Source of the DNA: Hymenobacter aerophilus DSM 13606
GTDB lineage: Bacteria > Bacteroidota > Bacteroidia > Cytophagales > Hymenobacteraceae
NCBI RefSeq assembly: GCF_000382225.1
Contig: NZ_KB907812.1
Span: 62,001 to 126,000 of the forward strand
Direction: 5' to 3'
DNA length: 64,000 nt
Position numbers and translations under genes: made by a program. A model generated the notes under the pieces. That model saw only the letters and a program-made list of their open reading frames with translations. It searched no databases and was not told where the DNA came from. How positions within the stretch are numbered: position 1 is the stretch's first letter; every line of letters starts with the position of its first letter. This document shows positions 27,853 to 37,081 of the stretch, piece after piece.

Positions 27853-28290
27853 ATGACGACGCAACGTTTCCGCCGGGCGAAAGCCGGGCTGGCCGGGGGC
27901 TTAGTGCTGCTACTGCTGCTGGTTGTGTGGGGCAGCTGGCAGGAGCCCAGCCTGCACGAGTTCACGCCCGTTACCGAGTTTATAACGCTGGAGGCGCCGG
28001 GCCTGCAGCCGGGCCCGGCCGCCGAGCAGCTGCAGGCCCGGGCAATGGCGCTGCCGGGCGTAACGGCCTGCGCCCTGCGCCCCGAAAAGCAGCTGCTGAC
28101 GCTGGCCTACCAACCGGCCGAACTCAGCGCCGAGCAGCTACAGCAGCTGCTGGCCTTGCGCCCGTTGCCCCAGCCCGCGCTGAGCGCCGCCGCCGAGGCC
28201 CGCCAGTGCCCCGTGCCGCCCGGCTACGTGCACGCCCTGGAGCGGGTGCGCTTCGCCTTCAACCTGCGCCGGCTGTTTGTGCGCCTGTAG
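27853..28290 (+). CDS. Membrane-anchored protein with HMA-like ferredoxin fold
   Basis: A 145-residue protein starting 11 bases after the DUF5777 stop. One N-terminal TM segment (AGLAGGLVLLLLLVVWGSW), then a region whose spacing resembles heavy-metal-associated domains: ARAMALPGVTACALRPEKQL then LTLAYQPAELSAEQLQQLLA (helix-PGV-strand-strand-YxP-helix). The metal-binding CxxC of true HMA domains is absent, leaving single cysteines (TAC; RQC). Family not recognised with certainty; a structural rather than metal-binding role is possible. Confidence 0.65.
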   Translation: MTTQRFRRAKAGLAGGLVLLLLLVVWGSWQEPSLHEFTPVTEFITLEAPGLQPGPAAEQLQARAMALPGVTACALRPEKQLLTLAYQPAELSAEQLQQLLALRPLPQPALSAAAEARQCPVPPGYVHALERVRFAFNLRRLFVRL

Positions 28291-28361
28291 CGCGGCGGGC
28301 GGGCAGTTTTCCCTATGCTTACTCTTTACTACTTACCCTTTCTCCTACCCGTTTCTTTCGT

Positions 28362-28862
28362 ATGAAAAGAACCCTACTCGCGGCCAGCCTGCTGGCCAGC
28401 ACCCTGCTGCTGGGTGCCTGCGGCAGCAAAGACGAAGCTGCTGCTCCAACCCTTTATGACCGACTGGGCAAAACCGAGGGCATTACCAACATCGTGGACG
28501 GCTTGGTGGCCAACATAGGGGCCGAAACGGCCGTGCCCAATTCGGCCATGCTCCGCTCGCACAAGCCCATGCTCGATGCCGTAAATGGCGTGAACGGTGC
28601 CGCCCCGACTGACCCCACCCGCCTGCAGCGGCTGCGCAACAACGTTATCGATCAGCTGGGCGAGGCCACCGGCGGCCCGGTTACCTACAAGGGCCTGAGC
28701 ATGCTGACGGCGCACCGCGGTATGGCGGTTACGGCCACCGAGTTCAGCATATGGCGCCAGCAGCTGGAGGCCTCGCTCAACTCCAACAAGGTATCGGCCA
28801 ACGACAAAGCCGAGCTGTACGTCATCATCGACAAGATGCATGACGACGTGGTGGGCCACTAA
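28362..28862 (+). CDS. Group 1 truncated-haemoglobin-like lipoprotein
   Basis: A 166-residue predicted lipoprotein: signal and lipobox MKRTLLAASLLASTLLLGAC. Mature part matches truncated globins: LYDRLGKTEGITNIVDGLVA at the A/B helices, LRNNVIDQLGEATGGPVTYK and then GLSMLTAHRGMAVTATEF carrying the proximal haem histidine at about residue 118. The segment between about residues 52 and 90 is atypical, so distal-pocket residues are uncertain. A lipid-anchored globin outside the cytoplasmic membrane next to a cytochrome suggests oxygen/NO binding or haem handling in the envelope (inference). Confidence 0.85.
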   Translation: MKRTLLAASLLASTLLLGACGSKDEAAAPTLYDRLGKTEGITNIVDGLVANIGAETAVPNSAMLRSHKPMLDAVNGVNGAAPTDPTRLQRLRNNVIDQLGEATGGPVTYKGLSMLTAHRGMAVTATEFSIWRQQLEASLNSNKVSANDKAELYVIIDKMHDDVVGH

Positions 28863-28919
28863 CGGCGCCCACGCCGCGCCGGCCTTTTCGGAGCCAATTC
28901 CACGCTAACCCGCCTGCCC

Positions 28920-29210
28920 ATGCTGCCTTCTGCCGACCCTACGCCCGCCCCCGCCGAAACCGGCACGGGCCCCATTGCCGAGCTGACGCAGGTGCTGGAG
29001 CAGTTGCGGCAGCAGGAGCTGCACCGCTTCAGCAAGCGGCTGCCGCCCGAGCAGGCCAACTCGCTCGACGAGCTGACGACGGCGTTGGTGCAGCGCGTGG
29101 TGCAGGGCCTGGCCCAGAAGCTCGGCACGGCTCGCCAGCAGGGCAACAGCACGCCGCTGCTGCAGGTGCTCACCACCCTCTTCGACCTGCAGGCGCAGCC
29201 CACCGAGTAG
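28920..29210 (+). CDS. Small helical protein resembling the HemA C-terminal dimerisation domain
   Basis: A 96-residue cytoplasmic protein. After a Pro/Ala-rich start, IAELTQVLEQLRQQELHRFS and then LDELTTALVQRVVQGLAQKL resembles the helical dimerisation domain at the end of glutamyl-tRNA reductase (IRxxxExIRxxELxR…LTxxLVNKLLH). The catalytic and NADPH domains are absent. Could be a stand-alone HemA-like dimerisation module, or simply a similar helical hairpin. Last gene of the rightward series; a terminator follows. Confidence 0.6.
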   Translation: MLPSADPTPAPAETGTGPIAELTQVLEQLRQQELHRFSKRLPPEQANSLDELTTALVQRVVQGLAQKLGTARQQGNSTPLLQVLTTLFDLQAQPTE

Positions 29211-29258
29211 CCCACCGGCGCGAAAACGGCCCGACAACAGGTTTTTTATCCTCTTGAG

Positions 29259-29290
29259 AAAAGCCAGCTTCCGTTGCGGGGGCTGGCTTT
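29259..29290. terminator. Intrinsic terminator between convergent genes
   Basis: AAAGCCAGC pairs with GCTGGCTTT around a 13-base loop, flanked by A and T. It serves the + strand series and, overlapping its stop codon, the leftward ABC ATPase gene. Confidence 0.75.
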
Positions 29291-30038
29291 ATTCGTGCAG
29301 CCCTGCCGGCAGGCTCGCCTCGCTTTCCAGGTAGGCCCGCTCGGCCGCCACCAATTCCGCCGAAAGTGGCTGCAGCTGCGGGGCGGGGCGCGAGAGGTTG
29401 AGCAGGTAGCCGGGCAGCTCCGTCAGGTTGTCGAGGTCGTGGGTGATGCAGAGCACGGTTTTACCCTGCTGCGCCACCCACTCGTGCAGCAGCCCGAACA
29501 CGCGGCGGCGGTAGTACACATCGAGCTGCTGGGTGGGCTCGTCGAGCAGGCACAGGGCCGCGTCCTGCAGCGCCAGTTGGGCCAGCCACACCAACTGCTG
29601 CTCGCCGCCCGACAGCAGCGTGAAGTCGCGGCCGGCGAGGTGGGCAGCACCCACGCGGGCCAGCGCCGCATCGGCCAGGGCGTAGTCGGCGGCCGAGTAG
29701 CCTGCCAGAAAGCGGTGGTGGCGGAAGCGGCCCATCACCACCAGCTCGCGCACGGGCAGCGAAAACTCGACGTTGGCCCGCTGGGGCAGGTGGGCCAGCA
29801 GCCCGGCCGCGGCCGGCCGGCGCACGGCGCGCAGGTTCTGCCCGTTCACGGCAATGGTACCTTCGTAGGGAATCTGGCCGGTGAGGGCGCGCAGCAGCGT
29901 GGTTTTGCCGCAGCCGTTGTGCCCGATTACGGCTACGAAGGCCGGCTGGGGCACCGTAAAACACAAATTGCGGAGCAGGACTCGTCGTCCGTACCCCGCA
30001 ATCAGGTTTTCTATGGATAGTATTGAGTACTGAGACAT
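29289..30038 (-). CDS. ABC transporter ATP-binding protein, iron-chelate (FecE/HmuV-like) type
   Basis: A 249-residue ATPase. Walker A GHNGCGKTT (about residues 39-47), Q-loop region LAHLPQRANVEFSLPVRELV, signature LLSGGEQQLVWLAQLAL, Walker B LCLLDEPTQQLD, H-switch CITHD. The PVRELVVMGRF segment after the Q-loop is typical of siderophore/haem/B12 importers. No permease or binding protein is adjacent, although haem-protein genes lie just across the terminator. The first nine codons (MSQYSILSI) are encoded inside a short-word inverted repeat, so the N-terminus may be recently altered. Confidence 0.88.
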   Translation of the reverse strand: MSQYSILSIENLIAGYGRRVLLRNLCFTVPQPAFVAVIGHNGCGKTTLLRALTGQIPYEGTIAVNGQNLRAVRRPAAAGLLAHLPQRANVEFSLPVRELVVMGRFRHHRFLAGYSAADYALADAALARVGAAHLAGRDFTLLSGGEQQLVWLAQLALQDAALCLLDEPTQQLDVYYRRRVFGLLHEWVAQQGKTVLCITHDLDNLTELPGYLLNLSRPAPQLQPLSAELVAAERAYLESEASLPAGLHE

Positions 30039-30120
30039 GAGTAGTGAGACGCGGATGGCAGTGAGCCATCATCCTGAACAGTTCTAACTACTCAATACCA
30101 ACTACCCAATACTAACTACT
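30018..30120. repeat. Inverted short-word repeat overlapping a start codon
   Basis: TAGTATTGAGTACTGAGAC…TAGTGAG at 30018-30049 is matched in inverse by CTACTCAATACCAACTACCC and AATACTAACTACTC at about 30088-30120. The left arm contains the start codon and first codons of the ABC ATPase. Same kind of ACTCAATAC-word intergenic sequence as seen elsewhere in this window in other words. Confidence 0.65.
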
Positions 30121-30123
30121 CCC

Positions 30124-30345
30124 TTAGTACTCGTCCTCGTTGAACATGAAGTCCTCTTTGGTCGGGTAGTCGGGCCACACTTCCTCAATGTTTTCGTAGG
30201 GCTGGCCGTCATCTTCGAGGGCCTGCAGGTTTTCTACCACCTCCATCGGGGCACCCGAGCGGATGGAGTAATCAATGAGCTCATCCTTGGTGGCGGGCCA
30301 GGGGGCATCTTCCAGATACGAAGCAAGTTCGAGAGTCCAGTACAT
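30124..30345 (-). CDS. DUF2795 domain protein
   Basis: A 73-residue protein from the start at 30345 (MYWTLELASYLEDAPWPATK). The region LELASYLEDAPWPATKDELI and DYSIRSGAPMEVVENLQAL fits DUF2795, a small helical domain of unknown function found across phyla; the acidic C-terminus (WPDYPTKEDFMFNEDEY) is typical for Bacteroidota members. An upstream ATG at 30408 is rejected. An exact -7 box lies at 30459-30466. Confidence 0.85.
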   Translation of the reverse strand: MYWTLELASYLEDAPWPATKDELIDYSIRSGAPMEVVENLQALEDDGQPYENIEEVWPDYPTKEDFMFNEDEY

Positions 30346-30458
30346 AAGCGTGTGTGCTACTAAAGGGCAACTAAAAAAGTGGTCAAAAACGCGGAGCGCC
30401 CTCCGCAAAAACCCGGCCGATACGGTGGGCCTGCCAGAACGGTATCAGGACCGCGGCG

Positions 30459-30466
30459 CAAAGGTA
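30459..30466 (-). promoter_or_regulatory. -7 box TACCTTTG for the DUF2795 gene
   Basis: Minus-strand TACCTTTG with a possible -33 TTG at 30488-30490, giving a 21-base spacing; the start codon is 114 bases downstream. One of the best-formed promoters in the window. Confidence 0.65.
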
Positions 30467-30539
30467 CGTCGGCGCAATTGCTGACGACAACGTAAATGCG
30501 CCGCGAAGGTTAAGGCCCGCCGCTTCGCCGGTGCGCCGG

Positions 30540-31886
30540 CTAGCGCCCGGCCGCCGCTTGGTACATGGTAATCAGGTCGTTCTTGGTTCTGATTTTTCGG
30601 TCGAAGGCCCTGATTTTCCCCTGCAGCAGGTTGCGGAATGTGTCGTTGGCGGGGCTAGGGCTGAGCTTGTCGAGGTTGTCGCGCAGCACCTGCCGCTCCT
30701 GCTCATCGAGGCGGACAAACTCGCGCAGGGCCTGCACCCGCAGCGTGGCCTCGGCGGCCGGCGCCGGGCTGGGCGCAGTGGGGTCGGCGGCCTGGCGCTT
30801 GCGCATGTAGTAGTCGAGGGCGCTCATTTCAAACACCTTATCGCAGGCCATGATAAACTGCTCCCACACCTGGTCCGACTCCTCGCCGCGCACCGGGCCC
30901 ACCTGTTTCCAGGCCGCCTGCAGCTCTTTGGCGCGGGTTACAGCCTCGGGCATGGGCCGCTTCAGCAGCTCCTGGGCCTCGGCTACCAGGGCGCGCTTGC
31001 GGCGCAGGTTTTCCTCGCCGCTGCTGTTGTTGCCGCCCGCCGCGCCGCCACTGCCGGGCTGCTGGCGCTGGCTTTCGATGTGGGTTTTGAGGCGCTCGAA
31101 AAAGTGGTTGTGCGCCGCCCGGAAGCTCGTCCAGAGTTCGGTGGCCTGCTTGCGGGGCAGGTTGCCATCAAGCTCCTTCCAGGCCTGCTGCAGCAGTTTC
31201 AGCTTGCGGCTGGTTTCTTCGAACTCCGTGGAGTTTTTCAGGGCTTCCGAGCGCCGGATCAGGTCTTTGTACTGCTCCTGCGTGCGGTTGGTCATGGCCT
31301 TCTTCACGGCCATGTATTCCTTTTTGCGGGCGTAGAAAGCGTCGGCGGCGGTCTGGAAGCGCTTTTCCAGCTCGTCGGTCAGCTCCTTTTCCACCGGCCC
31401 GGTCTTGATCCAGGCCTGGCGCAGGTCCTTGAGCTGGTTGCTGCCTTCCTGCCAGTCGAGCGTGTTGTGCAGGGCCTCGGCCTGCTCGATGAGGCTGTGC
31501 TTGGTAGCCAGGTTTTTGGCCCGGTTCTGCCGCACGGTGGCCTGAATAGTTTCCTCGGCCGCGCTGAGCTGCGCGTGCAGCGCGGCAAAGTCGCCCAGCG
31601 CATCGTAGCTGCCGGCCTGCTCCTTCAGGTGCTGGGCCTTCATCAGAAACGAGCCCTTGTTGTCGGACTCCTGCATGTTGCGCAGCAGCTCCTCCACTTT
31701 GGCCTGGTAGCGGCCGAAACGCTGGGCAAAGTAGCGCAACGAGGCCTCGGCCGACTCCTTGACCCGGCCCACCGGCCGGGCCGGATAATCGAGCACGGGG
31801 CGCAGCCAGACCTGGTCGCCCTCCGTGTAGCCGTACTGCTGGGCCTGGGCCAGCAGCTGGTCGGGGGTGGATGCCGGTAATTCCAT
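30540..31886 (-). CDS. DUF349 domain-containing coiled-coil protein
   Basis: A 448-residue cytoplasmic protein with repeated charged helical DUF349 units (QRFGRYQAKVEELLRNMQES; LRQAWIKTGPVEKELTDELE; LQQAWKELDGNLPRKQATEL; LQAAWKQVGPVRGEESDQVW), each with the W(K)xxG pattern. A Gly/Ser/Gln-rich linker sits near residue 280. The start at 31886 (MELPASTPDQLLAQ) is chosen. Function unknown; found throughout Bacteroidota. Divergent from ettA. Confidence 0.9.
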   Translation of the reverse strand: MELPASTPDQLLAQAQQYGYTEGDQVWLRPVLDYPARPVGRVKESAEASLRYFAQRFGRYQAKVEELLRNMQESDNKGSFLMKAQHLKEQAGSYDALGDFAALHAQLSAAEETIQATVRQNRAKNLATKHSLIEQAEALHNTLDWQEGSNQLKDLRQAWIKTGPVEKELTDELEKRFQTAADAFYARKKEYMAVKKAMTNRTQEQYKDLIRRSEALKNSTEFEETSRKLKLLQQAWKELDGNLPRKQATELWTSFRAAHNHFFERLKTHIESQRQQPGSGGAAGGNNSSGEENLRRKRALVAEAQELLKRPMPEAVTRAKELQAAWKQVGPVRGEESDQVWEQFIMACDKVFEMSALDYYMRKRQAADPTAPSPAPAAEATLRVQALREFVRLDEQERQVLRDNLDKLSPSPANDTFRNLLQGKIRAFDRKIRTKNDLITMYQAAAGR

Positions 31887-32019
31887 AATCGGATAGAAAA
31901 CAACTAAGTGGGAAAGGAGAACTGGGAGCAGAACGAGGTACAAGTTTACGGCTTGTTGGCCAGATTCGCTGCCGGGGCCGGGGGCCGCTGGCCGGGGCGG
32001 AATGTTGGGGCGGGCTGCC

Positions 32020-32027
32020 TACCTTTG
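32020..32027 (+). promoter_or_regulatory. -7 box TACCTTTG for ettA
   Basis: Exact TAnnTTTG match 73 bases before the ettA start, in the divergent region with the DUF349 gene. No well-placed -33 TTG seen. Confidence 0.55.
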
Positions 32028-32099
32028 AGAAGCCGACAACACCGGCCAGCCGGCTTTCTGCCCGCGTCAGGCCATTTTTTTCCGCTTTATTTTCTTTCC

Positions 32100-33767
<1,668 letters not shown>

Positions 33768-33782
33768 CGGTTCGTAACCTCA

Positions 33783-33871
33783 TGTCATCCTGAGCAGCGC
33801 GAAGGACCTATATAGAAGCTATCCATTGATATTAGCTCCTGTATAGGTCCTTCGCGCTGCTCAGGATGACA
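33783..33871. repeat. Intergenic palindrome, GTCATCCTGAGC family
   Basis: Arms TGTCATCCTGAGCAGCGCGA… GGACCTATA and inverse TATAGGTCC…CTCAGGATGACA, loop of about 26 bases. Shares arms with 36962-37052, 44469-44590, 55337-55429 and 56404-56519. Confidence 0.92.
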
Positions 33872-33911
33872 GTGGAGACCTAATATCAACCGCCAAAGCC
33901 CCCACCCGCCC

Positions 33912-35399
33912 ATGACCTTTGCCGAATACGACCAGCTCGACGGCCTCGCCCAGGCCGACCTCGTACGCCAGGGCCAGCTGACGGCCGCCGACCTGTGCGC
34001 CGCCGCCGTGGCCCGCGCCGAAGCCGTGAACCCGCAAATTAATGCCGTGGTGCGGCCGCTGTATGAGGCGGCGGAGGCGCGGGCCGCGGCGGGGCTGCCG
34101 GCCGGGCCGTTCGGGGGCGTGCCGTTTCTGCTCAAGGATTTCGGGGCCCAGTACGCGGGTGTGCCGCACAGCTCCGGCAGCCGGGCGCTGCGGGGCTTCG
34201 TGCCCGCGCAGGATGCCGAGCTGGTGCGGCGCTGGCAGCAGGCAGGCCTCAACGTGCTGGGCAAAACCAACACGCCCGAGTTTGCGCTCATGGGCGTAAC
34301 GGAACCAGCCTTGTTTGGCCCCACGCGCAACCCCTGGAACCTCGACCACACGCCCGGCGGCTCCAGCGGCGGGGCGGCGGCGGCCGTGGCAGCCGGCATA
34401 GCTCCCGTGGCCGGCGCCGGCGACGGGGGCGGCTCCATCCGGATTCCGGCGGCCTGCTGCGGGCTGTTCGGTCTCAAGCCCAGCCGGGGCCGCAACCCCA
34501 CCGGCCCCGAGCAAGGCGAGAAGTGGCAGGGCGCGGCCGTGGAGCACGTGCTCAGCCGCTCGGTGCGCGACAGCGCGGCCCTGCTCGATGCCACCGCCGG
34601 CCCCGACCCGGGCGCGCCCTACTTTTTGCCCCCACCCGCCCGGCCCTACCTGGAGGAAGTGCGCCGCGAGCCCGGCCGGCTGCGCATCGGCTTCAGCTTG
34701 GGCCACCCGCTGGGCAAGCCCCTGCACCCCGAGTGCGCTACGGCCGTGCGCGAGGCCGCCGCGCTGCTCGAACGCCTGGGCCACGAGGTAGAATAAGTAC
34801 CGCTGCCCTTCGACGGACAGGCCGTGGCGCGGGCGTTTCTGATGCTGTACTTCGGCGAAACCGGGGCCAGCCTGGCCGCGTTGGCGCAGCACCTGGGCCG
34901 CCCCGCCCGGCCCGCCGACGTGGAGCCCACCACTTGGCTGCTCGGCCTGCTGGGCCGCACCTACTCGGCCGCCGACTTCGCCGCCGCCCGCCACTCCTGG
35001 AACGACTGCGCCCGTAGCCTCGGCCGCTTCCACCAGACCTACGATTTGCTGCTCACGCCCACGCTGGCCGTGCCGCCGGTGCGCATCGGCGAGCTGCAGC
35101 CCAAGCCTACCGAGCAGCTGCTGCTGAAGCTGGTGAACACCTTCGGGCTGGGTGGGCTGATGCGCCGCTCGGGGCTGGTGGAACAGCTGGCCGAGCAAAG
35201 CCTGGAAAAGACGCCCTACACCCAGTTCGTCAACCTCACGGGCCAGCCCGCCATGTCGGTGCCGCTGCACTGGACCGCCGACGGCCTGCCCTGCGGCGTG
35301 CAGTTCGTGGCTCCGCTGGGGGCTGAAGACGTGCTGTTCCGGCTGGCCGGGCAGTTGGAACAGGCCCGGCCGTGGTTTGGGCGGCGGCCGGGGTTGTGA
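33912..35399 (+). pseudogene. Amidase (amidase-signature family) interrupted by one in-frame TAA
   Basis: A single reading frame of 496 codons is split by TAA at 34794-34796 (…LERLGHEVE, stop, VPLPFDGQAV…). The frame is the same on both sides, so this is a nonsense change, not a frameshift. The first 294 residues hold the whole Ser-cisSer-Lys triad: K75 (PFLLKDFG), S151 (TPGGSSGG) and S175 ([10 protein letters not shown]). The downstream part (restarting codons at 34824) carries the family's C-terminal region with PAMSVPLHWTADGLPCGVQF. Codon use and conservation look normal, so the change is recent, or the stop is a sequence error or is read through. The substrate cannot be told. Confidence 0.85.
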
Positions 35400-35476
35400 G
35401 TTGTTAGTGGCGGCTTATCAGCTATTATCCCTCACTGTGAGTAGCAAAACGAGCCAACTGCCGATTAATGCCTAAT

Positions 35477-35689
35477 CTACTTCGGCACAAACCAGTGCAG
35501 GTAGCCACAGTTGTCGCACTCGTAACATACGGCCGTGGTGTCAAGCCATTCGGTGCCGAACAGGCTGGATGAGGCTTTGTTGAGTTGCGCTTTACGTCGC
35601 CAAAAACGGTCGTGCTGACAAATAACGCAGCGTAATACGTGGCCCTTTATTTCAACCCCGACGGGTTCTGGTGCATCAAATAACCCCAT
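35477..35689 (-). CDS. Small zinc-ribbon protein
   Basis: A 70-residue protein with two knuckles, CVICQHD near residue 21 and CYECDNCGYLHWF near residue 55, forming a likely four-cysteine zinc ribbon (CxxC…CxxC). Small proteins of this type occur in Bacteroidota and others with no defined role. Somewhat AT-richer than its neighbours. A palindrome of the GTAGAGACGCGA family lies upstream. Confidence 0.75.
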   Translation of the reverse strand: MGLFDAPEPVGVEIKGHVLRCVICQHDRFWRRKAQLNKASSSLFGTEWLDTTAVCYECDNCGYLHWFVPK

Positions 35690-35751
35690 GTTGGCAGTGC
35701 TTTAACAGAACAGAGTAATCCAATTGCCCGCCTGCGTTGGTCGGGAGTGGT

Positions 35752-35856
35752 TGTAGAGACGCGACCCCTCGCGTCTCGGCGTTGAACAGTCGGCGCCGGA
35801 ACAGTTACGAGCAACAACGTCAGCAACGCCGAGACGCGAAAGTTTGCGTCTCTACA
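35752..35856. repeat. Intergenic palindrome, GTAGAGACGCGA family
   Basis: TGTAGAGACGCGACCC…CGTCTCGGCGTTG and inverse CAACGCCGAGACGCG…GCGTCTCTACA. Each arm itself holds a smaller palindrome (GAGACGCGA…TCGCGTCTC). Related to 56551-56654, 61879-61997 and 63275-63302. Confidence 0.88.
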
Positions 35857-35980
35857 TTGTGCGCCGTCAACGCAAACCGTCCCCGCCGGCACGGGCATTG
35901 GGTCCCAAAGTAGCAGCCGCGGCCGGATATTCGTATGGGTTTGGAGCGCATTTGCTGCTTTCGCTGCCGAACCCTGCCGT

Positions 35981-36973
35981 ATGCCTGCTTCCGAAACGCC
36001 CGTATCTGCTGCCGCTACCGAGCCAGACGCCGCGCCCGAATCGTCGTCTAAAACGGCTATTGTGGCCGCGTTGGGGGCCAACCTGGCCATTTCCGTGGTC
36101 AAGTTTGTGGCGGCGGGCTTCTCGGGTAGCTCGGCCATGGTGGCCGAGGGCATCCACTCGCTGGTTGATACGCTGAACGAGGTGCTGCTGCTGCTGGGCA
36201 TCCGGCGCAGCCAGCGGCCGGCCAACGCCGCCCGGCCCTTCGGCTACGGCAAGGAGCTCTACTTCTGGGCCTTCGTGGTGTCCATCCTGATTTTCGGCAT
36301 CGGCGGGGGCTTTTCCATCTACGAGGGCATCGAGCACCTGCGCCACCCGCCGGCCCTCAGCGACCCGACCTGGAACTATGTGGTGCTCATTCTGGCCCTG
36401 GTGCTCGATGGCGGCTCGTTCCTGCTGGCCCGGCGCACCTTCAACGCGCAGCGCGGCCGGCAGCCGTTCTGGCGGGCCTTCCGCGCCAGCAAGGACCCCG
36501 GCACCTTTGTGGTGCTGTTCGAGGATGCGGCCGACGTTATCGGACTGGTGCTGGCCTTTCTGGGCGTGTTTCTGAGCCACTACTTCCAGAACCCCTACTT
36601 CGACGGGGCCGCCTCGCTGCTCATCGGCCTGCTGCTGCTGGTGGTGGCGGGCCTGCTGCTGCGCCAGAACCACAGTTTGTTGCTGGGCGCCCCCGCCGCG
36701 CCCGTTGTACTGGCGCAGCTGCAGGAGCTGGCCCGCACCGACCCGGCCGTGCAGGCCGTGGCTTCGCCCCTCTCCACTTATCTCAGCCCCCACGAAATGC
36801 TGCTCGTCGTGCGCGTCACGTTCGAGCCCACCCTCTCCGGCCCCGAACTCACCCTGGCCGCCGCCCGCCTGCGCACCGCCCTCCGGCAAGCCCACCCCGA
36901 CGTGCAGCACGTGTTCGTGGAGCCGGTGAGTGAGTTAAAAGATTGTGACGCAGGAAGCCTCCTGTCATCCTGA
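35981..36973 (+). CDS. Cation diffusion facilitator family transporter
   Basis: A 330-residue inner-membrane divalent-cation/proton antiporter of the CDF family. TM helices start near residue 26 (AIVAALGANLAISVVKFVAA). Metal-site motifs: HSLVDTLNE in TM2 and FEDAADVIG in TM5, i.e. HxxxD and ExxxD rather than the HxxxD of zinc-type TM5, so the metal is uncertain. A cytoplasmic ferredoxin-like C-terminal domain ends DVQHVFVEPVSEL. The last residues and the stop codon come from the left arm of the palindrome 36962-37052 (stop TGA within TCATCCTGAGC), so the natural C-terminus may have been changed by that element. Confidence 0.92.
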   Translation: MPASETPVSAAATEPDAAPESSSKTAIVAALGANLAISVVKFVAAGFSGSSAMVAEGIHSLVDTLNEVLLLLGIRRSQRPANAARPFGYGKELYFWAFVVSILIFGIGGGFSIYEGIEHLRHPPALSDPTWNYVVLILALVLDGGSFLLARRTFNAQRGRQPFWRAFRASKDPGTFVVLFEDAADVIGLVLAFLGVFLSHYFQNPYFDGAASLLIGLLLLVVAGLLLRQNHSLLLGAPAAPVVLAQLQELARTDPAVQAVASPLSTYLSPHEMLLVVRVTFEPTLSGPELTLAAARLRTALRQAHPDVQHVFVEPVSELKDCDAGSLLSS

Positions 36974-37052
36974 GCGCAGCGAAGGACCTATACAGAAGCT
37001 AACATCTGATAGTACCTTCTGTATAGTTCCTTCGCTGCGCTCAGGATGACAG
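36962..37052. repeat. Intergenic palindrome, GTCATCCTGAGC family
   Basis: CTGTCATCCTGAGCGCAGCG…GGACCTATACAGAAG and inverse CTTCTGTATAGTTCC…CGCTGCGCTCAGGATGACAG; loop of about 20 bases. Nearly identical to 55337-55429 including the loop. Its left arm encodes the last four codons and stop of the CDF gene. Confidence 0.92.
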
Positions 37053-37081
37053 CACCAAACCACTAAATCACCAAATCACCA

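Noticed and set aside
34824..35399. Downstream amidase part considered as a separate gene
   Set aside because: Same frame as the upstream part, starts in mid-domain and lacks the triad; it is the rest of one interrupted gene.
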